This document shows, one piece after another, positions 1 to 11,335 of a stretch of 64,000 nt of DNA (positions are counted from its first letter, which is position 1; the number at the start of each line of letters is the position of its first letter). This DNA comes from Asparagopsis taxiformis (lineage: Eukaryota > Rhodophyta > Florideophyceae > Bonnemaisoniales > Bonnemaisoniaceae). Location of the stretch: assembly GCA_030407315.1 (NCBI GenBank), contig JALQPE010001962.1, positions 62,001-126,000 on the forward strand, written 5' to 3'. The notes beneath the pieces are model-generated. The model saw only the letters and a list, made by a program, of their open reading frames with translations, ran no database searches and was not told the origin of the DNA. A program made the translations under genes and the position numbers.

Positions 1-1
1 A

Positions 2-229
2 GTGTCCGAGGATTGGATTCAATCGCATATTACGTCAAACCTCGGTGCTGTAATGGATTGTGTGGTTGCGCAAGGACTAATTGGCGCAGAACTTTTCGTC
101 GTTGACCCATATGCTGGACACCTGAGTGCAAACCTGAATGTCGAAATCAATGCCCCACAGTATGGGGGCATGGAGCGGCGCCATGCAGCCACTGCTGATA
201 ACGGTTTTGGCGTAATGGAGGATGGTTGA
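2..229 (+). CDS. C-terminal end of a coiled-coil protein of unknown function (X0 copy, cut by window edge)
   Basis: The 75 visible residues match the C-terminus of the protein read from 51013-53293 on the other strand almost residue for residue. One difference is an extra Ala in the run AATADNGF. The reading frame is already open at the window edge, so only the tail is seen, and the stop is at 227-229. It lies next to the X0 transposase, whose stop is at 307-309 on the opposite strand, so the two genes converge tail to tail as they do in X2. Function is unknown. The start belongs outside the window. Confidence 0.7.
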   Translation: MSEDWIQSHITSNLGAVMDCVVAQGLIGAELFVVDPYAGHLSANLNVEINAPQYGGMERRHAATADNGFGVMEDG

Positions 230-306
230 AATTAGTGCAGTAAATGTGACGTTGGCTAGAAGGCTTATCATGTAGTACATTATCAATGGAGTGCTGCGAT
301 TTAGAT

Positions 307-3300
307 TTATTCTTCTTCATTATCATCTGTGAACTGGTAATCAGTGTTGGTGTAGAAGCGGTTGAGATAGAAACGGTGGTCCGACCAGTGCATTTGTTTC
401 GTAAATGGCTTGACTGGAAAGTTACTTCGTACGATGTGCACGGTGCCAGATATAGTAGATGCAGGAATGAGGTCAAACCAAGGACCACCTGCACTGTGGG
501 ATGCAGTGTCATTGCTGTCAACGGATCCGTTGTCCGGGTCCCATGTGGACCACTTTAAACAAATGCACCCAAGTGATTTTTCCACAGCGGTTTTTGGGGC
601 AAAGCAGGTCATATACTGAACGAAAGCGAGTTCTACAGGTTGAAACAGGTTTGGAGACTGCAGGCGTACCAGTGCCAGGACGCGCCCTACCCATATGGTT
701 CTGTAGTCATCGGCAGTTCCGGAGATGACGACAAAGGAGTACTGCGATCTCTTTGCGGGGCCGAACGATGAAGTTGCAAAGACGCGCTGCTGCTTGTGCC
801 TCGACACGTTTGTGGGGCGAAGCATGCCACTGTGCGGGTCAAAGTCGTCGGCATCTGGGACGTACCCTCCCATGACGTAGGCGGACTTTACCACGGTGAC
901 GGAAATGTCCATGTCATGTATTGGAGGGCCTTCTGCCGTGGCGCGCAGTCTAGCGAGGGTGAGGAACGCTTGTGCAGCTGTGTCACCGAGTTGCTGGAAT
1001 AGCGTTATGGTGCCAGACGGGAACGAGGAGTTGTGCAGAGGCAAAAGAGTGGCAGGATCGGGCTGTCCGTCGATATCTGCAACGAGGAGGGTTGCATCGG
1101 GCAGCAGGGAGGCAAAGTCGTGCAGTGCAACGGTGAATCCGTCGCGAACGAGTACTGCACCGTCTGTGGGCGATATCATGCGTGGGTTTCCCAATGTGTT
1201 CGATGAGGTGTGACCAGTTAGAGTGGCCAAGGAGAATTCCATGTGGCGAATAGTCTCTTCCATGGCTGTGGAGCGCCTTCGAGAGGTTTTCCTATAACTC
1301 TGTTTGAACAGAAGATGCGAGTGTTCGTAGGGGCCTGCATCGATGTGTTCCAGGGCGCCATATCTCTGCAAGTCACCGGGAAGATGGTCAAGAAGATGGA
1401 ACTTGAAAGTTTTGAGACCTGTGGTGTGGAATGGGCCGAGGGTGGAGAGCATTGATTGTTTGAAATAGGAAATGGAGTTCTGGAGGCTTTCTAGTTCGGC
1501 GGCAGTCCAGTGCTTGATGCGACCGCGTTTCATGACCCATGCGACGAGGTCAGAGTATTGCGTGCAGATGGAAGTGAGGGGGCTGTATCTACTTCGTCAC
1601 AGCATGTGTCAATGAATGCTGCGATGAAAGGGAACACCATGTCGACATGGTGATAGTCTTTGGCTGCGAGCATGCCGCGTATGCCGTCCTCCGTGAAGAG
1701 GCTGTTCAAATTGGTGCCCTTCTCACCCTTGGAGAAGTCGACATGAAGACCGGTGATGTAGTAGTCGCGTTCGATAGCGGACAGAATGCTGTTTGAGCCG
1801 GCGAGGATGGATTTTTTCACCTTCTTGAAGGTGCGAGGTGTCCCGGAATGGGAGGCAGTGGTGGTGAGGTCTGGGGAGCTGAGGCGGTGGACAATGCACT
1901 GTTTGATGAGCTTTGAGATGCCGAGGTGGAGATTGTGCAGAGGCTCGAAGGAGAAAATGTTGTAGGGGTCTAGGGGACTGTTGGTGGGTAAAAGAGCGGT
2001 CGATTCGAGGACAGAGTGTTGTTCGAGGAGGGAGAGAGCTTCGAGCGGAGCAGTTGTATGCTCCTGAGCGCTCTCTTGGCGTGCAGAGCGTGTATCATCG
2101 AGGGAGCGGGGCTGGTGTGGCGCGCTGGATTCAAGTTGAGTGGCGGGGATGTAGCAGCGGTGGCAGGGATGTGTGGTGGTAGTGCTGTTGCGAGTGCATG
2201 ACAGCTCTTTGGCCTCTGGAAAGTCGCAGCAATAATTGGCTAGGATGGGAAAGCATTGGCGGGCAGTTGCAGTGGAGTCTGTGCAGGGAACCCGGAAGAG
2301 AACGCGGTGGATAGGGACGAAAACACTTTTTCGAGTGCTTTATGAAGAATATCAATTTTGCGAGCGCGACTAGCAGAACTAGAGGTTGTCGGCATTTCAT
2401 CACCGAACAAGGCGTTGGACGAAGGGTTAACAATGTACGGAAGATACCCGACGATGGTGAGGCCGGTACGGATGCAGTGGCGACGGAGGGGGGCGGAGAA
2501 GTTGAGCAGTGTGACGTGTATGGGGTATGCGACGATTGCGGAGCTCTTGAGGCTTGTGCTGCTCTTGTCGGAGTACACTTGGAGGAGGCCGGCAAAGGAG
2601 GAAGCGGTGGGATCAGTTCCCTCTGCCCATACGACCTGTGGATCTTCCGAGAGCTGCACGCGCTGTCTAGTAACCTGGTGCAGCGTTTTCGCGAATTCTG
2701 TGTGTAGGGGATGAGAAAATATTGCGGTGCCGTCTGGGGCGGTCTGTGGGGAGGGGTGGAAGAGAGTATTTTGGTCGTTAGCCAGTGCTAACTGCCTGCG
2801 GAGCATGTCGACTGGGTCGCGGAGGTACAGCTGTGCCGAGTACTTACCAGTTTTGTCTGGAATGATGTGGCTCTTGTAACCTTCGGTGCGGAAATGTGTT
2901 TCGACCATGGAAGCGGTAACGTGGCGACATTCTTCTACGGTGCGAACGGCGCTGTTGAACTTTTCTAGGGAGAATGCGGGGTCTTGTAGGATGGTGATGA
3001 CTTCGCTCACGCGGCCAGCGCCGGCCTTGTACTCGAGGGTTGTGAGACTGGCGGCGAGGGATTGCACGAGGAGGTCTGCGCGGGAGGGGGTTGAGGTTGG
3101 TGGCAGTGGAGCGTCATAGGGTGAGTCGCTGGAGGAAGCACGACCAGATTCTGGGTCTGGGGAGCTGGGTTGCGGGGAATCATGGTCGCTGTTTCGAGCA
3201 GGCTCATGGGTGACGGCAGGGACACGAGCGTTGTTGAAATGTTGGGGAGAGGGGTTGAAACGGTAGCGACACGTTCGCTCATGCAGCGCGAGCGCATAAG

Positions 3301-3343
3301 CATCTACGCAGTAGTAGAAGCACCCTTCATACTTGCATTCCAT
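307..3343 (-). pseudogene. CMC/Plavaka-like transposase, X0 copy, frameshifted
   Basis: Cut-and-paste transposase that would act on the ends of element X. It starts at the ATG at 3343. Residues 3-24 hold a C2HC-like finger (C-x4-C, then H-x3-C), followed by a Pro/Ser-rich linker. Family hallmarks are the stretch around YPIHVTLLNF...IVGYLP (about 2500), a PCHRC-type cysteine pair near 2160, PLHNLHLGI near 1925, and a C-terminal H-x-H/K-rich part ending with an acidic tail. Length would be about 1000 residues, usual for Plavaka-like transposases. Comparison with the X2 copy shows two one-base losses here: C3 instead of C4 near 2287, and C5 instead of C6 near 1582. The C-terminus is intact, whereas X2 has a stop there. 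Not functional as written. The superfamily is assigned from motifs recognised by eye. Confidence 0.75.
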
Positions 3344-3925
3344 GTCGAGTTTTGACGCAAAAGGGAGGATTGCGAGCTGAACAGGGGAGACTGTGCCGTC
3401 CAGATGCGACCAATTTTATTTTTGTGGTGCTTTCGAGACTTGGAATGTAACGTGTTCGTTCGTAGTTTTGTGGGTAGTAGTTTTGTGCTCACTCCAGCTG
3501 ACATCCCAACGGTGGAATTTAACCGAGAGTTCAATCATTTCCAACTGTTACATCACATTGCGTGCTGGCAACGTGTGCATGGAAGGACGAACGACTGCCC
3601 TGGGAGATGAATTTTCAATTAATTCATTTGTAATAATAAACTTTTTTATTTCCAAACTTCGTGGAATCTGAATGTGCTTTACAGCGGATATGCCACGGAT
3701 CATGTAAGGAAAGCAAATGGATTCTCATATATATGATTATATGTTTATATTGTTGTTCTCGATCCGGATCTCATTGTTCGGGGAATCAGAGACCATGGCT
3801 TGGGCCATACTCAATCTCACTGCCGGCGATGATTTCGAGTATGCACAGCAAGACTTAAGCGGACGCAGAAAGCTGTCCGGTCGACGCCGCAGGCTCCACT
3901 CCGCCCTCATCACCGACTGAGATTC
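3344..3925. other. Upstream region of the X0 transposase; no gene seen
   Basis: This 580-base AT-rich stretch separates the transposase start from the foldback at 3926. It carries an AT-only alternating run near 3725-3745 (tatatatgattatat type) that could be a core-promoter-like sequence for the transposase on the minus strand. The short open frames here are low complexity and unconvincing. Confidence 0.4.
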
Positions 3926-4049
3926 TTTGACCGCCTTTGCTTTGTTCAGTGTAGAGGATGGAATGAAGTTACGTGCGCGAATCTTGATCAAGATTTGCGC
4001 ACGTACCTTCGTTCCATCCTCTACACTAAACAAAGCAAAGGCGGTCAAA
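3926..4049. repeat. 124-bp foldback palindrome (X0 copy)
   Basis: Two arms of about 62 bases, each running from TTTGACCGCCTTTGC at the outside to ATCTTGAT at the centre, are inverted copies with about four mismatches. The same palindrome is at 47336-47459 in X2. It sits between the transposase promoter region and the minisatellite. It could be a MITE-like insertion or a structural or regulatory element of X. Confidence 0.85.
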
Positions 4050-4059
4050 GGGAAGCGTG

Positions 4060-4682
4060 GAGTTTGAGTCTGACTATTTCCGTTTATGCGATATTTTTCC
4101 TTGGAAGCATGTGACTCATGGTGTGTATTGAGCGGAGGATGGAAGAGAGGTACGTGAAGTTATGAAAGTATGCTGCGAGGGAAGGTTGGTTTAGAGTCTG
4201 ACTGTTGTGGTTGATTCCGATGTTTGTAGATGATGCAGGAATGTTGATGACGGAAGGTAAGTTTCACTGAGCACCAAGACTTGTTTTGCGAAGATATGGA
4301 CTGCTGACTTTGATTATTCATTGAAAGGTTTTTGGATCATGGTTTGTATTGTGTGTAGGATGGATGAGAGGTACATTCGCGAGTTCTCAGGGTATGTAGC
4401 AAGGGAAACGTTGCTTTTCAATCTGACTGTTGCGATTGATTCCGATGTTGCGTAGGTGATGGAGGAATAGTGATGACAGAAGGTAAGTCACACTGGGCGC
4501 CCAGTCCGGTTGTGCGAAGATGCGGAATGCTGACTAATTTTATTGGCTACACGATTACATGACTTATGGTTTGTATTGTGTGCAGGATGGAACGGGTAAG
4601 GTAAGTGTGCGAGTTTTGAAAGTAAGCAGCGAGGGAATGTTGGTTTTGAGTCTGACTGTTGCTGTTGATCCAATATTCATTC
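4060..4682 (-). repeat. 227-bp subterminal minisatellite of X (X0 copy, inverted)
   Basis: Reverse complement of the array at 46700-47330. Units of about 226-229 bases begin with a CAGTCAGACTC-like box (seen here as its complement near 4066, 4199, 4425 and 4655) and contain CATCCTACACACAATAC-like and ACATCGGAATCAA-like boxes. Arrays like this near transposon ends often bind transposase. That role is inferred. Confidence 0.7.
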
Positions 4683-4687
4683 ATTAG

Positions 4688-5175
4688 TGTTGAGACGAAT
4701 TGGTCGCTTACCGAGCGTTTATTGAATCTGCGAGCTCACTACATAATTTGTATTCTCGCCGAGGTGCGTCGGCGGTGCTAAGGACAGCCTGTTCATGGCT
4801 GCTCCAGACAGACTGTCACTGACAGTCTGTCCTAGCAAGCACCCGCTGCCAATCTGGTACACGTGGGCTTCTCAATCATATCACCCACACGTGTACACTT
4901 ATCATAACATTTTCCCTCTGCCATGATGGCAACCCATCCTGGCATTTCTAATTACTAATTGAAACTATGACAAACAAATTGAAACTTCAGACGCTATTAT
5001 CTCCATGAAGAAAGGTCGTAGAAGCTTCGGAGAAGTTGCTACCCGACTAATTCGGGCACGCTGAACACGATGAGATAGGTTTCGGAGCGCCTAGAGCACT
5101 CCTTCTAGGAGAAATCGAGGGTCAAAGTTTTCTCACGTAATTGAGCCCCTCAGGGCCAATTCCAGTGCTTCAACA
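4688..5175 (-). repeat. 3' LTR of copia A (488 bp)
   Basis: Begins TGTTGA and ends TCAACA on the plus strand, the same length as both LTRs of copia B, and appears identical to the 3' LTR of B. An AATAAA polyadenylation signal lies near the distal end. It also contains a perfect-type inverted repeat around GACAGACTGTC and two CACGTG boxes. Confidence 0.9.
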
Positions 5176-8100
5176 CTCCCCCTCTTTGACCTTCTCGATT
5201 AATGATTTGGTAGTTACCCCCATAAGTTCACGAAGCTTGACGAACTGAATCCTTTGCAGAGGCTTAGTGAGGACATCCGCTACCATATCGGATGTTGGAC
5301 AGTAGTCGATATCGAACATCCCTTCGAGGAGGCAATCGCGGACAAAGTGGTACCGAATGTCGATATGCTTTGTGCGGGTTCCAGAAGCATCGTTCCTAGC
5401 CATTTTGATAGATCCTTGATTATCCACATTGATGAGGATAGGATCTGCAGGATTTGTGCTGCTGCTGAAACCAACGATGTTTCTCAGCCAGATTGCCTCC
5501 TTCACTGCTGCACTGAGAGCCATGTATTCGGCTTCTGAGGAAGACTGGGCTACACAGCCTTGCTTACGAGACTTCCAGCTCACCGCTCCTCCAGCCATCT
5601 TGAAGACATAGCCACTGGTCGACTTCCGGTTGATAGTACAACCGCCCCAGTCCGAGTCGCTGTACCCGACTGGTGCAAGTGTTGCTGTAGCTCTGTACAT
5701 CACGCCAAAGTCCCGTGTACCAGCGATGTAGCGCAGGACACGTTTAACGGCTACCCACAGAGCTTTTGTCGGGGCCTCAACGAACTGTGCAAGTCTCCCA
5801 ACGGCAAATGCGATGTCAGGGCGAGTTCCCACCGCTAGGTACATCAGGCTACCAATTGCTCTGCGATAGAGCGTAGAGTCGATGGGCTCAGTTTCGGTAT
5901 CCGCGACGGAGATCTGAGCTTGCATTGGCGTAACAACGGGACTTGCGTTTTCCATTCCAAACCGTTCCAATACCTTCTCAGCGTAGCGGGACTGATTCAA
6001 GTGTAGCTGTCCTTTCGAGGTGTTGCGCGCAATCTCCAGGCCAAGACATACCCGAGCTCTACCACAATCCTTCATCTCGAAACGCTTACTGAAATCTGCT
6101 TTCAGCTCATCCAACATATCTCTACTGCTTGAAGCAAGAAGAATATCGTCGACGTATAGTGCAATGATGATCATAGAGTCGTCACAATACCTGACGTAGA
6201 AACATGGATCGTACGGAGAGCTCTGGAAGTCGAGCTGTGAAATGAGAAAGTCATCGATCTTAGCATGCCACTGCCTCGGAGCTTGTTTGAGTCCGTATAG
6301 AGCCTTTTGCAGTTTGCAGACATGGTCTGGATGCTTCGAGTCGATGAATCCCTCCGGCTGCTCCATGAAGATGTCCTGCTCGAGATCTCCGTAGAGAAAG
6401 GCTGTTTTGACGTCCATTTGATCGCAGTGCAAATCGTGGTGGACAGTGAGCGCAAAGAACATGCGAAGACTACAGAACTGGACAACGGGGGCATAAGTCT
6501 CGGAGTAGTCGATGCCGTACTTCTGCTGGAATCCTCGAGTTACGAGTCGAGCTTTGTGTTTGATCGAGTGCTCACCAGTTTCACTCACAACATCTTTGCG
6601 TTTGAAGACCCACTTCGAAGTGAGGAGGTTGAGAGCTTCACTGCGGGGGACCAGAATCCAGGTGCCATTTGCTTCGAGGGAATCCATCTCGGACTGAATG
6701 GCCTCAATCCAGAGATCTTTCTCCTCCCCCTTGGTCACCTCAGTGAAGGTAAGAAGATGTTCCGGAGTGGTATCAGCAGTAGTGGAGACAAGGGCAGTTG
6801 TTTTCCACCACTCACCCGGAGGTTTACGAGATCGAGAAGATTTACGCGGAGCGTTAAGGAGAGACTCATCAGTAGATGCTGAGGGAGTTGGTGGAGGAGA
6901 TTGAGGTTGTGGAGCGTTGGTGTCAGAGTCAGAGTCCGAATGGGATGAAGGAGGAGCATCCTGTTTGGTAGAGAGACCAGACTTGCTGTCTCCATCCCAT
7001 GGCTCAGTATTGGACTCAGGAGCAGCATCAACGCTGTTGTAGTCTGTATCAGAAGATGGTAAACGCTTCTTCTGCAGCTCGTCGAACACTACGTCTCGCG
7101 ACACAACGACCTTTTCATTTGCTGTGTCCCATAGTTTGTAGGCTTTCTGGGAGCTTGCGTATCCAAGCATAATTGCTTCCTTTGCCCGCAAATCAAGGGT
7201 CTGAAGAAGTTTATCAGGCGTTTTGTACCAGCATCTACTTCCGAACGTTCGCATATGAGCAATACTCGGTTTCCTACCATACCAGATCTCATACGGAGTA
7301 TTTCCAGTTGGCAGGGAGCGGCTGGTGACACGGTTACGAATGTAGGCAGCACAGGAGAGTGCTTCTGCCCAGAACTCGAATGGGGTGTTGCTGTGATGGA
7401 GCATGGCACGAATTTGATCTTTGAGGGTTCTGTTCATTCTCTCTGCCACACCATTCTGTTGCGGAGTGTATGCACAGGTGGTCTGACGTTTGATTCCTTT
7501 GCTGTCGAGGAAGGAGGTAAAGTCGTTTGAGAAGAACTCTCCCCCTCCATCCGAGCGTAGTTGGCGGAGTTTACAACCAGTTTGCGTTTCAGCAATGCGC
7601 AGGAATCTCTGGAAGGAGTCGAAGCAGTCGGACTTACGGTGAAGAGGGTATACCGTTAGCCATCGGGACTTGTCATCGATGAATGTCACAAAGTATCGAG
7701 CTCCCCCTTTCGAGAGTACTTCCATCGGCCCTGCCAGATCTGTGTGAACCAACTCGAGTAGCTCAGATGCTCTCGTTTCGGAGAGCTTTGGAATAGCTGC
7801 TCGGGGCATTTTGCCGGTTATGCATCCTTCACATGGGGCACCTGCATCTGATTTCTGAGATTTGATTCGGAGGCCCTTCACGGCAGATAGCTGTTCCATT
7901 CGTGAGATACCGGACTTGTTGACATGCCCGAGCCGCTCGTGCCAGAGCTGTAGCGAGGCCACACAGGCTGTTTGCTGCACATGGTCTTTTGGGGCCTCTG
8001 ACGAGAAGAGATCAATGGCATAGAGTCCCTTGCTTCTCCGTCCAGTGGCTATCGGTTTGTTGTTCTGAGTCAGGATGACTGTATTGTTATTGAACTGCAC

Positions 8101-9251
8101 CGATATGCCTCGAGTAGTGAGGGTGCTGACGGAGATGAGAGAAAATACAAAAGAGGGAACGTGGAGGACGTCACGAAGTATGCACTGTTTTATTTCCCCA
8201 TATAGAGAGATCATTAAACGAACATCACCACGGCCGACTGCCATTGAGGTAGACTTATCTCCCAGAGTTACGGAGAACGGTGTTATTTCCTTATAGGAAA
8301 CAAACATGGAGCGATCGAAGGTCATGTGAGAGGTGGCAGCAGAGTCTATGTACCAAGTTGATGTATGAAGAGATCCAGGAGTATTTGACATGAGGCAAAC
8401 ATACTCTTTCTCTTCATCATTATGGAAAGTAGACGCGGAAACAGAGTTTGATGGATGATTGCCTTCTGAATCGGTGAGAGTAACCATGGCAGAAGGTTTA
8501 GACCGTGCAGGCCGAGAGCGGGATGGACGGCCATACTTTTGCCAACAATACGGTTCAGTGTGGTTGGTACGACCGCAATGAGTGCATTTCTTTCGGTTAC
8601 TGCCGGGCTGTTTCCCAGACCTGGATAATAATGCAGCCGAGTCAGAAGAAGAGCTTCCAGGTTTCAGAATAGAAGCTCTACGTTCCTCCTGAAGAAGGAG
8701 ACTTCGGACTTTGTCGAAGGTGAATGTAGGATCCTCATCACCTATAGCATCAAGAGCAGTAATGAGTGTCTGGAAGGAAGAAGGAAGGCCATTGAGGACG
8801 GCCATAGCCATTTCCTTGTCGTCGATGATCACGCCCATAGAGCTGAGGACCGAGGCCATCTGTCGAACACGATTAATGTAGACGAGCATCTGTTCACCGG
8901 GCTTCATAGTGGCAGTATAGAAATCACGCCTTGCAGCTAGTTTGTTTAGGAGAGTGTGCCTTTGGTGCACGTTACAGATCTCCTGCCACATTTCCAGAGC
9001 AGTAGTGGTGTGTGAGATGTTCTTGAGCATCTCATCAGACAACGTGATCCCAATGGTCATCCGAGCAGTCTTATCTTTGCGAAGCCACTTGGACAGTGCT
9101 TCCTGGTCTGCAGGGCGTGGAGGACGTAGGTCAGGTCGATCATTTCGTCCACCTCGCGGTGTCCGAGGATGAGCTCCATCTTTTGCTTCCATGAGTGGAA
9201 GTTGGAGTAGTCCAGCTTTTCAATGCGAATGCCGGATGAAATGCTCTCCAT
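5170..9251 (-). pseudogene. Copia A gag-pol polyprotein, one frameshift in gag
   Basis: Polyprotein for particle assembly, integration and reverse transcription. It starts at the ATG at 9251 and shifts frame near 9135, where one C is missing compared with copia C. The long frame then runs 9192-5170. Order is the copia order: Gag, zinc knuckle C-x2-C-x4-H-x4-C (near 8585), protease with YIDSAATSHM (near 8350), GAG-pre-integrase HHCC, integrase D-D-E (HTDLAGP, RSDGGGEF, NGVAERMNRTL), reverse transcriptase with MDVKTAFL (first catalytic Asp intact, 6412-6414) and YVDDILLAS, and RNase H ending in HIDIRYHFVRD. The stop lies just inside the 3' LTR. The same gag frameshift is in copia B, so it predates the duplication of X and is unlikely to be a read error. 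Confidence 0.88.
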
Positions 9252-9401
9252 GGTTCTGTATTATGTCTTACCTGTTCGACCCTTCCCAAGTGGACAACCG
9301 ATAGTCGTCTAGGACCAAGCTGGGATCTATAGGATAAAGACTTTTAGCTCAGAGCTAGATGAGTGCAGAACAAGAAACAAGGTTTATCAAAGAGAAATCA
9401 G

Positions 9402-9853
9402 CTAGATTTCTATTGTGTCTAGAGAAGAGGAGTACAACTTATCGGAGGAGGAGGAAGCCCTAGAGGCTTTACCGGCTTTGAGAGTCTTCTCGATGCCACG
9501 GTGGCGACTACCGCGGAGGTGGTTGTCGAACTCGCTCTGGGTGCGAACGATGACACCGCAGGGCTTGCAGACCTTGAGATCACCTTCCTTGAGGCGTTCG
9601 ATAGTCTTCTTATGTCTAGAGCCGCTGAAGTGTGCGACTCTAGACTCGGCGGAGTTGAGAAAGACGTTGCAGTGATGGCACCTCGAGCGGTTTGCCTTCT
9701 TGTGAGCGGCGTACTTCTTCTTGTTATCCCTTCTTTCGGCGATGCTATAGGCTTTGCGGAAGACCCGGTCTTGAAGAGACTCCCCCTCGCGACGAAGCCT
9801 GGGAGGCTGCTCGTCGGTGCGCGGTTCCACGCGGTCTTCGTCACTGCTAGACA
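9402..9853 (-). CDS. Accessory protein with two U1/JAZ-type zinc fingers, exon 2 (copia A)
   Basis: About 150 residues. The N-terminus is acidic then basic (SSSDEDRVEP). Two C2H2 fingers of the long-spacer U1/JAZ/matrin type, usually RNA-binding, follow: C-H-H-C...H-F-S-G-S-R-H and C-K-P-C...H-L-R-G-S-R-H. The tail is Lys/Ser-rich. There is no ATG in this exon. The start codon forms when exon 1, ending in A at 9951, joins TG at 9853-9852. The ORF precedes gag by about 150 bases. The same protein is encoded in copia B and C, and a diverged version in element D. Nucleocapsid-like or RNA-chaperone roles are possible. None is shown by sequence alone. Confidence 0.75.
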
Positions 9854-9950
9854 CTGCAGAGAGAAGAGAACAAGAGAGTTAGAAGTTATACCGATCAATA
9901 CTAAGGTCTAAACCTTGAAATAGACCGAAAGGTGAAAGGTATAAACTTAC
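9854..9950 (-). other. 97-bp spliceosomal intron that splits the start codon (copia A)
   Basis: On the minus strand: donor CACAA|GTAAGT, branch-like TTCTAAC, pyrimidine tract, acceptor CTCTGCAG|TG. Joining the exons makes ATG from A plus TG. Same structure as in copies B and C. Confidence 0.75.
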
Positions 9951-10023
9951 TTGTGGATAGAGTTGATGAGAAAACCAAAGGTCCGATGAGTTTATTCGGT
10001 GATATGTAAAGGCTATAACGCTA

Positions 10024-10769
10024 CGTCTGTGTTTTCGGAAGTGGACGCGGACGTCCAGTCTCTCTAGTACGGGTCCTAGTCGGCCCCGAGATTTACTAGA
10101 ACAAATGAACGTCCGCGTCCAAAAAAGAATAAAAATTTTTTGGATGCGGACGTCCACTTTCTCTAGTACATATGGCGGAATACTAGGGCCCGACATCCAC
10201 TTTCTCTAGTACATATGGCGGAATACTAGGACCCGACATCCAGTATACAATATATCAGCGAAAACTGGGAGGGAAGAAATTACAGCGGATGGTAAATTCA
10301 GGGCCCATATCGGACCGTATTTTATTCTCTCATATACGAAACTGCTGGTATACAATACGTCTCTCCAGAATAGGAAATACATATCTGGTCAGAATAGGAA
10401 ATAAATACCCGGTTAGAATAGGAAATACGTATCCAGCCAGAATACGGAATACGTATCCAGCCAGAATACGAAATACGTATCCAGTCAGAATACGGAATAT
10501 GTATCCAGCCAGAATACAACATACGTATCCAGCCTGAATACAAAATACCTGTCAGCATATCGTCGATCACCCATTTCCCTCACTATCGCGTTCTCCCTAC
10601 CATCCGAACGCCATGCACCACCATCCGCACATACTTCAAGAACCCTCACGACGTAGATTACAAAAAATCCGCTCCTTCCCAATACCATTCCCGCTTTCCT
10701 CGACACCACCCCAGCCCATTAAATCATCAACACATCAAACACAAACATGGTCAGCAAAATCTTACACCA
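10024..10769 (+). mobile_element. X1: left-end fragment of element X, plus strand, cut by copia C
   Basis: Begins CGTCTGTGTTTTCGG exactly where copia A breaks off and matches 39094-39788, the left end of X2. It carries subterminal repeats: GGACGTCC boxes and a roughly 42-bp motif (CTCTAGTACATATGGCGG) present twice at 10150-10240. Copia C interrupts it after CTTACACCA. The terminal repeat and target duplication cannot be verified because the other end is not in view. Confidence 0.65.
10367..10556 (+). repeat. 24-bp tandem repeat, about 8 units (X1)
   Basis: Units start AGAATA(C/G)GGAAATACGTAT and end CCAGCC or similar. Homologous array in X2 (39436-39579) has about 6 units, so copy number has changed since the copies separated. 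The array is open in one frame (RNTYPARI-like), which follows from the 24-base period and is not evidence of a gene. Confidence 0.85.
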
Positions 10770-11315
10770 TGGAGTCCTCTAAGAGCCTTGAAATATGGCT
10801 CATCGTGTTCCTCGTTGAAAAACGGTTGAAGCACTCACTGGAATAGGCCCTGAGGGGCTCAATTACGTGAGAAAACTTTGACCCTCGATTTCTCCTAGAA
10901 GGAGTGCTCTAGGCGCTCCGAAACCTATCTCATCATGTTCAGCGTGCCCGAAGTAGTCGGGTGGCAACTTCTCCGAAGCTTCTACGACCTTTCTTCACGG
11001 AGATAACAGCGTCTGAAGTTTTAATTTGTTTGTCATAGTTTCAATTAGTAATTAGAAATGCCAGGATGGGTTGCCATCATGGCAGAGGGAAAATGTTATG
11101 ATTAGTGTACACGTGTGGACGATATGATAGAGAAGCCCACGTGTACCAGATTGGCAGCGGGTGCTTACCAGGACAGACTGTCAGTGACAGACTGCCTGGA
11201 GCAGCTATTAACAGGCTGTCCTTAGCACCGCCGGCGCACCTCGGCGAGAATACAAATAATGTAGTGAGCTCGCAGATTCAATAAACGCTCGGCAAGCGAC
11301 CATTTCGTTCCAACA
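10770..11315 (+). repeat. 5' LTR of copia C (546 bp visible)
   Basis: Runs from TGGAGTCCTC to TTCCAACA. Beyond the 488-bp portion shared with A/B it has about 45 extra bases at the left, and these also occur in the 616-bp solo LTR at 53613-54228. C may lack the first 70 or so bases of that longer LTR type. It carries an AATAAA near its end and a minimal ATG-TAG upstream ORF at about 11260. Confidence 0.75.
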
Positions 11316-11335
11316 GGTTATGGGCCTAGCGCGCT
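11316..11335 (+). promoter_or_regulatory. Primer-binding site for a half initiator-tRNA-Met (copia C)
   Basis: Directly after the LTR the sequence reads GGTTATGGGCCTAGCGCGCT. This is complementary to the anticodon stem-loop side of initiator tRNA-Met (…GGGCCCATAACC), not to a tRNA 3' end. Drosophila copia is known to prime with a 5' half of initiator tRNA-Met; the same is inferred here. Confidence 0.8.

Larger units (their letters stand above)
1..4687 (-). mobile_element. X0: inverted copy of CMC/Plavaka-like DNA transposon X
   Basis: Positions 1-4687 are the reverse complement of about 46696-51240, with a few indels. Left and right coordinates of matched points sum to about 51239 before the transposase N-terminus and about 51385 after it. 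The offset of roughly 147 is a net deletion in the X2 copy near 48.0 kb. Contents: the tail of a coiled-coil gene, a transposase, a 124-bp foldback and a 227-bp minisatellite interrupted by copia A. The outer end lies beyond the window. Confidence 0.75.
4688..10023 (-). mobile_element. Copia A: Ty1/copia retrotransposon, 5'-truncated
   Basis: Minus-strand copia element in the X0 minisatellite. The distal duplication ATTAG (4683-4687) precedes its 3' LTR (4688-5175). Then come gag-pol and the spliced zinc-finger ORF, and the leader breaks off at 10023, where X1 begins. The 5' LTR, primer site and second target duplication are missing. Coordinates mirror copia B (sum 51383). Gag-pol differs from B at two residues that I noticed. 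Because A and B occupy the same site in X, they descend from one insertion. Confidence 0.85.

Noticed and set aside
5254..9172. Many 60-190-codon frames on the plus strand opposite copia A gag-pol, and their mirror images in copia B
   Set aside because: They are antisense shadows of a conserved polyprotein; their apparent conservation follows from the A/B duplication.
9419..9898. Overlapping frame of about 160 codons in another phase of the zinc-finger ORF
   Set aside because: No ATG, Ser/Arg-rich shadow of the finger ORF, no domain.
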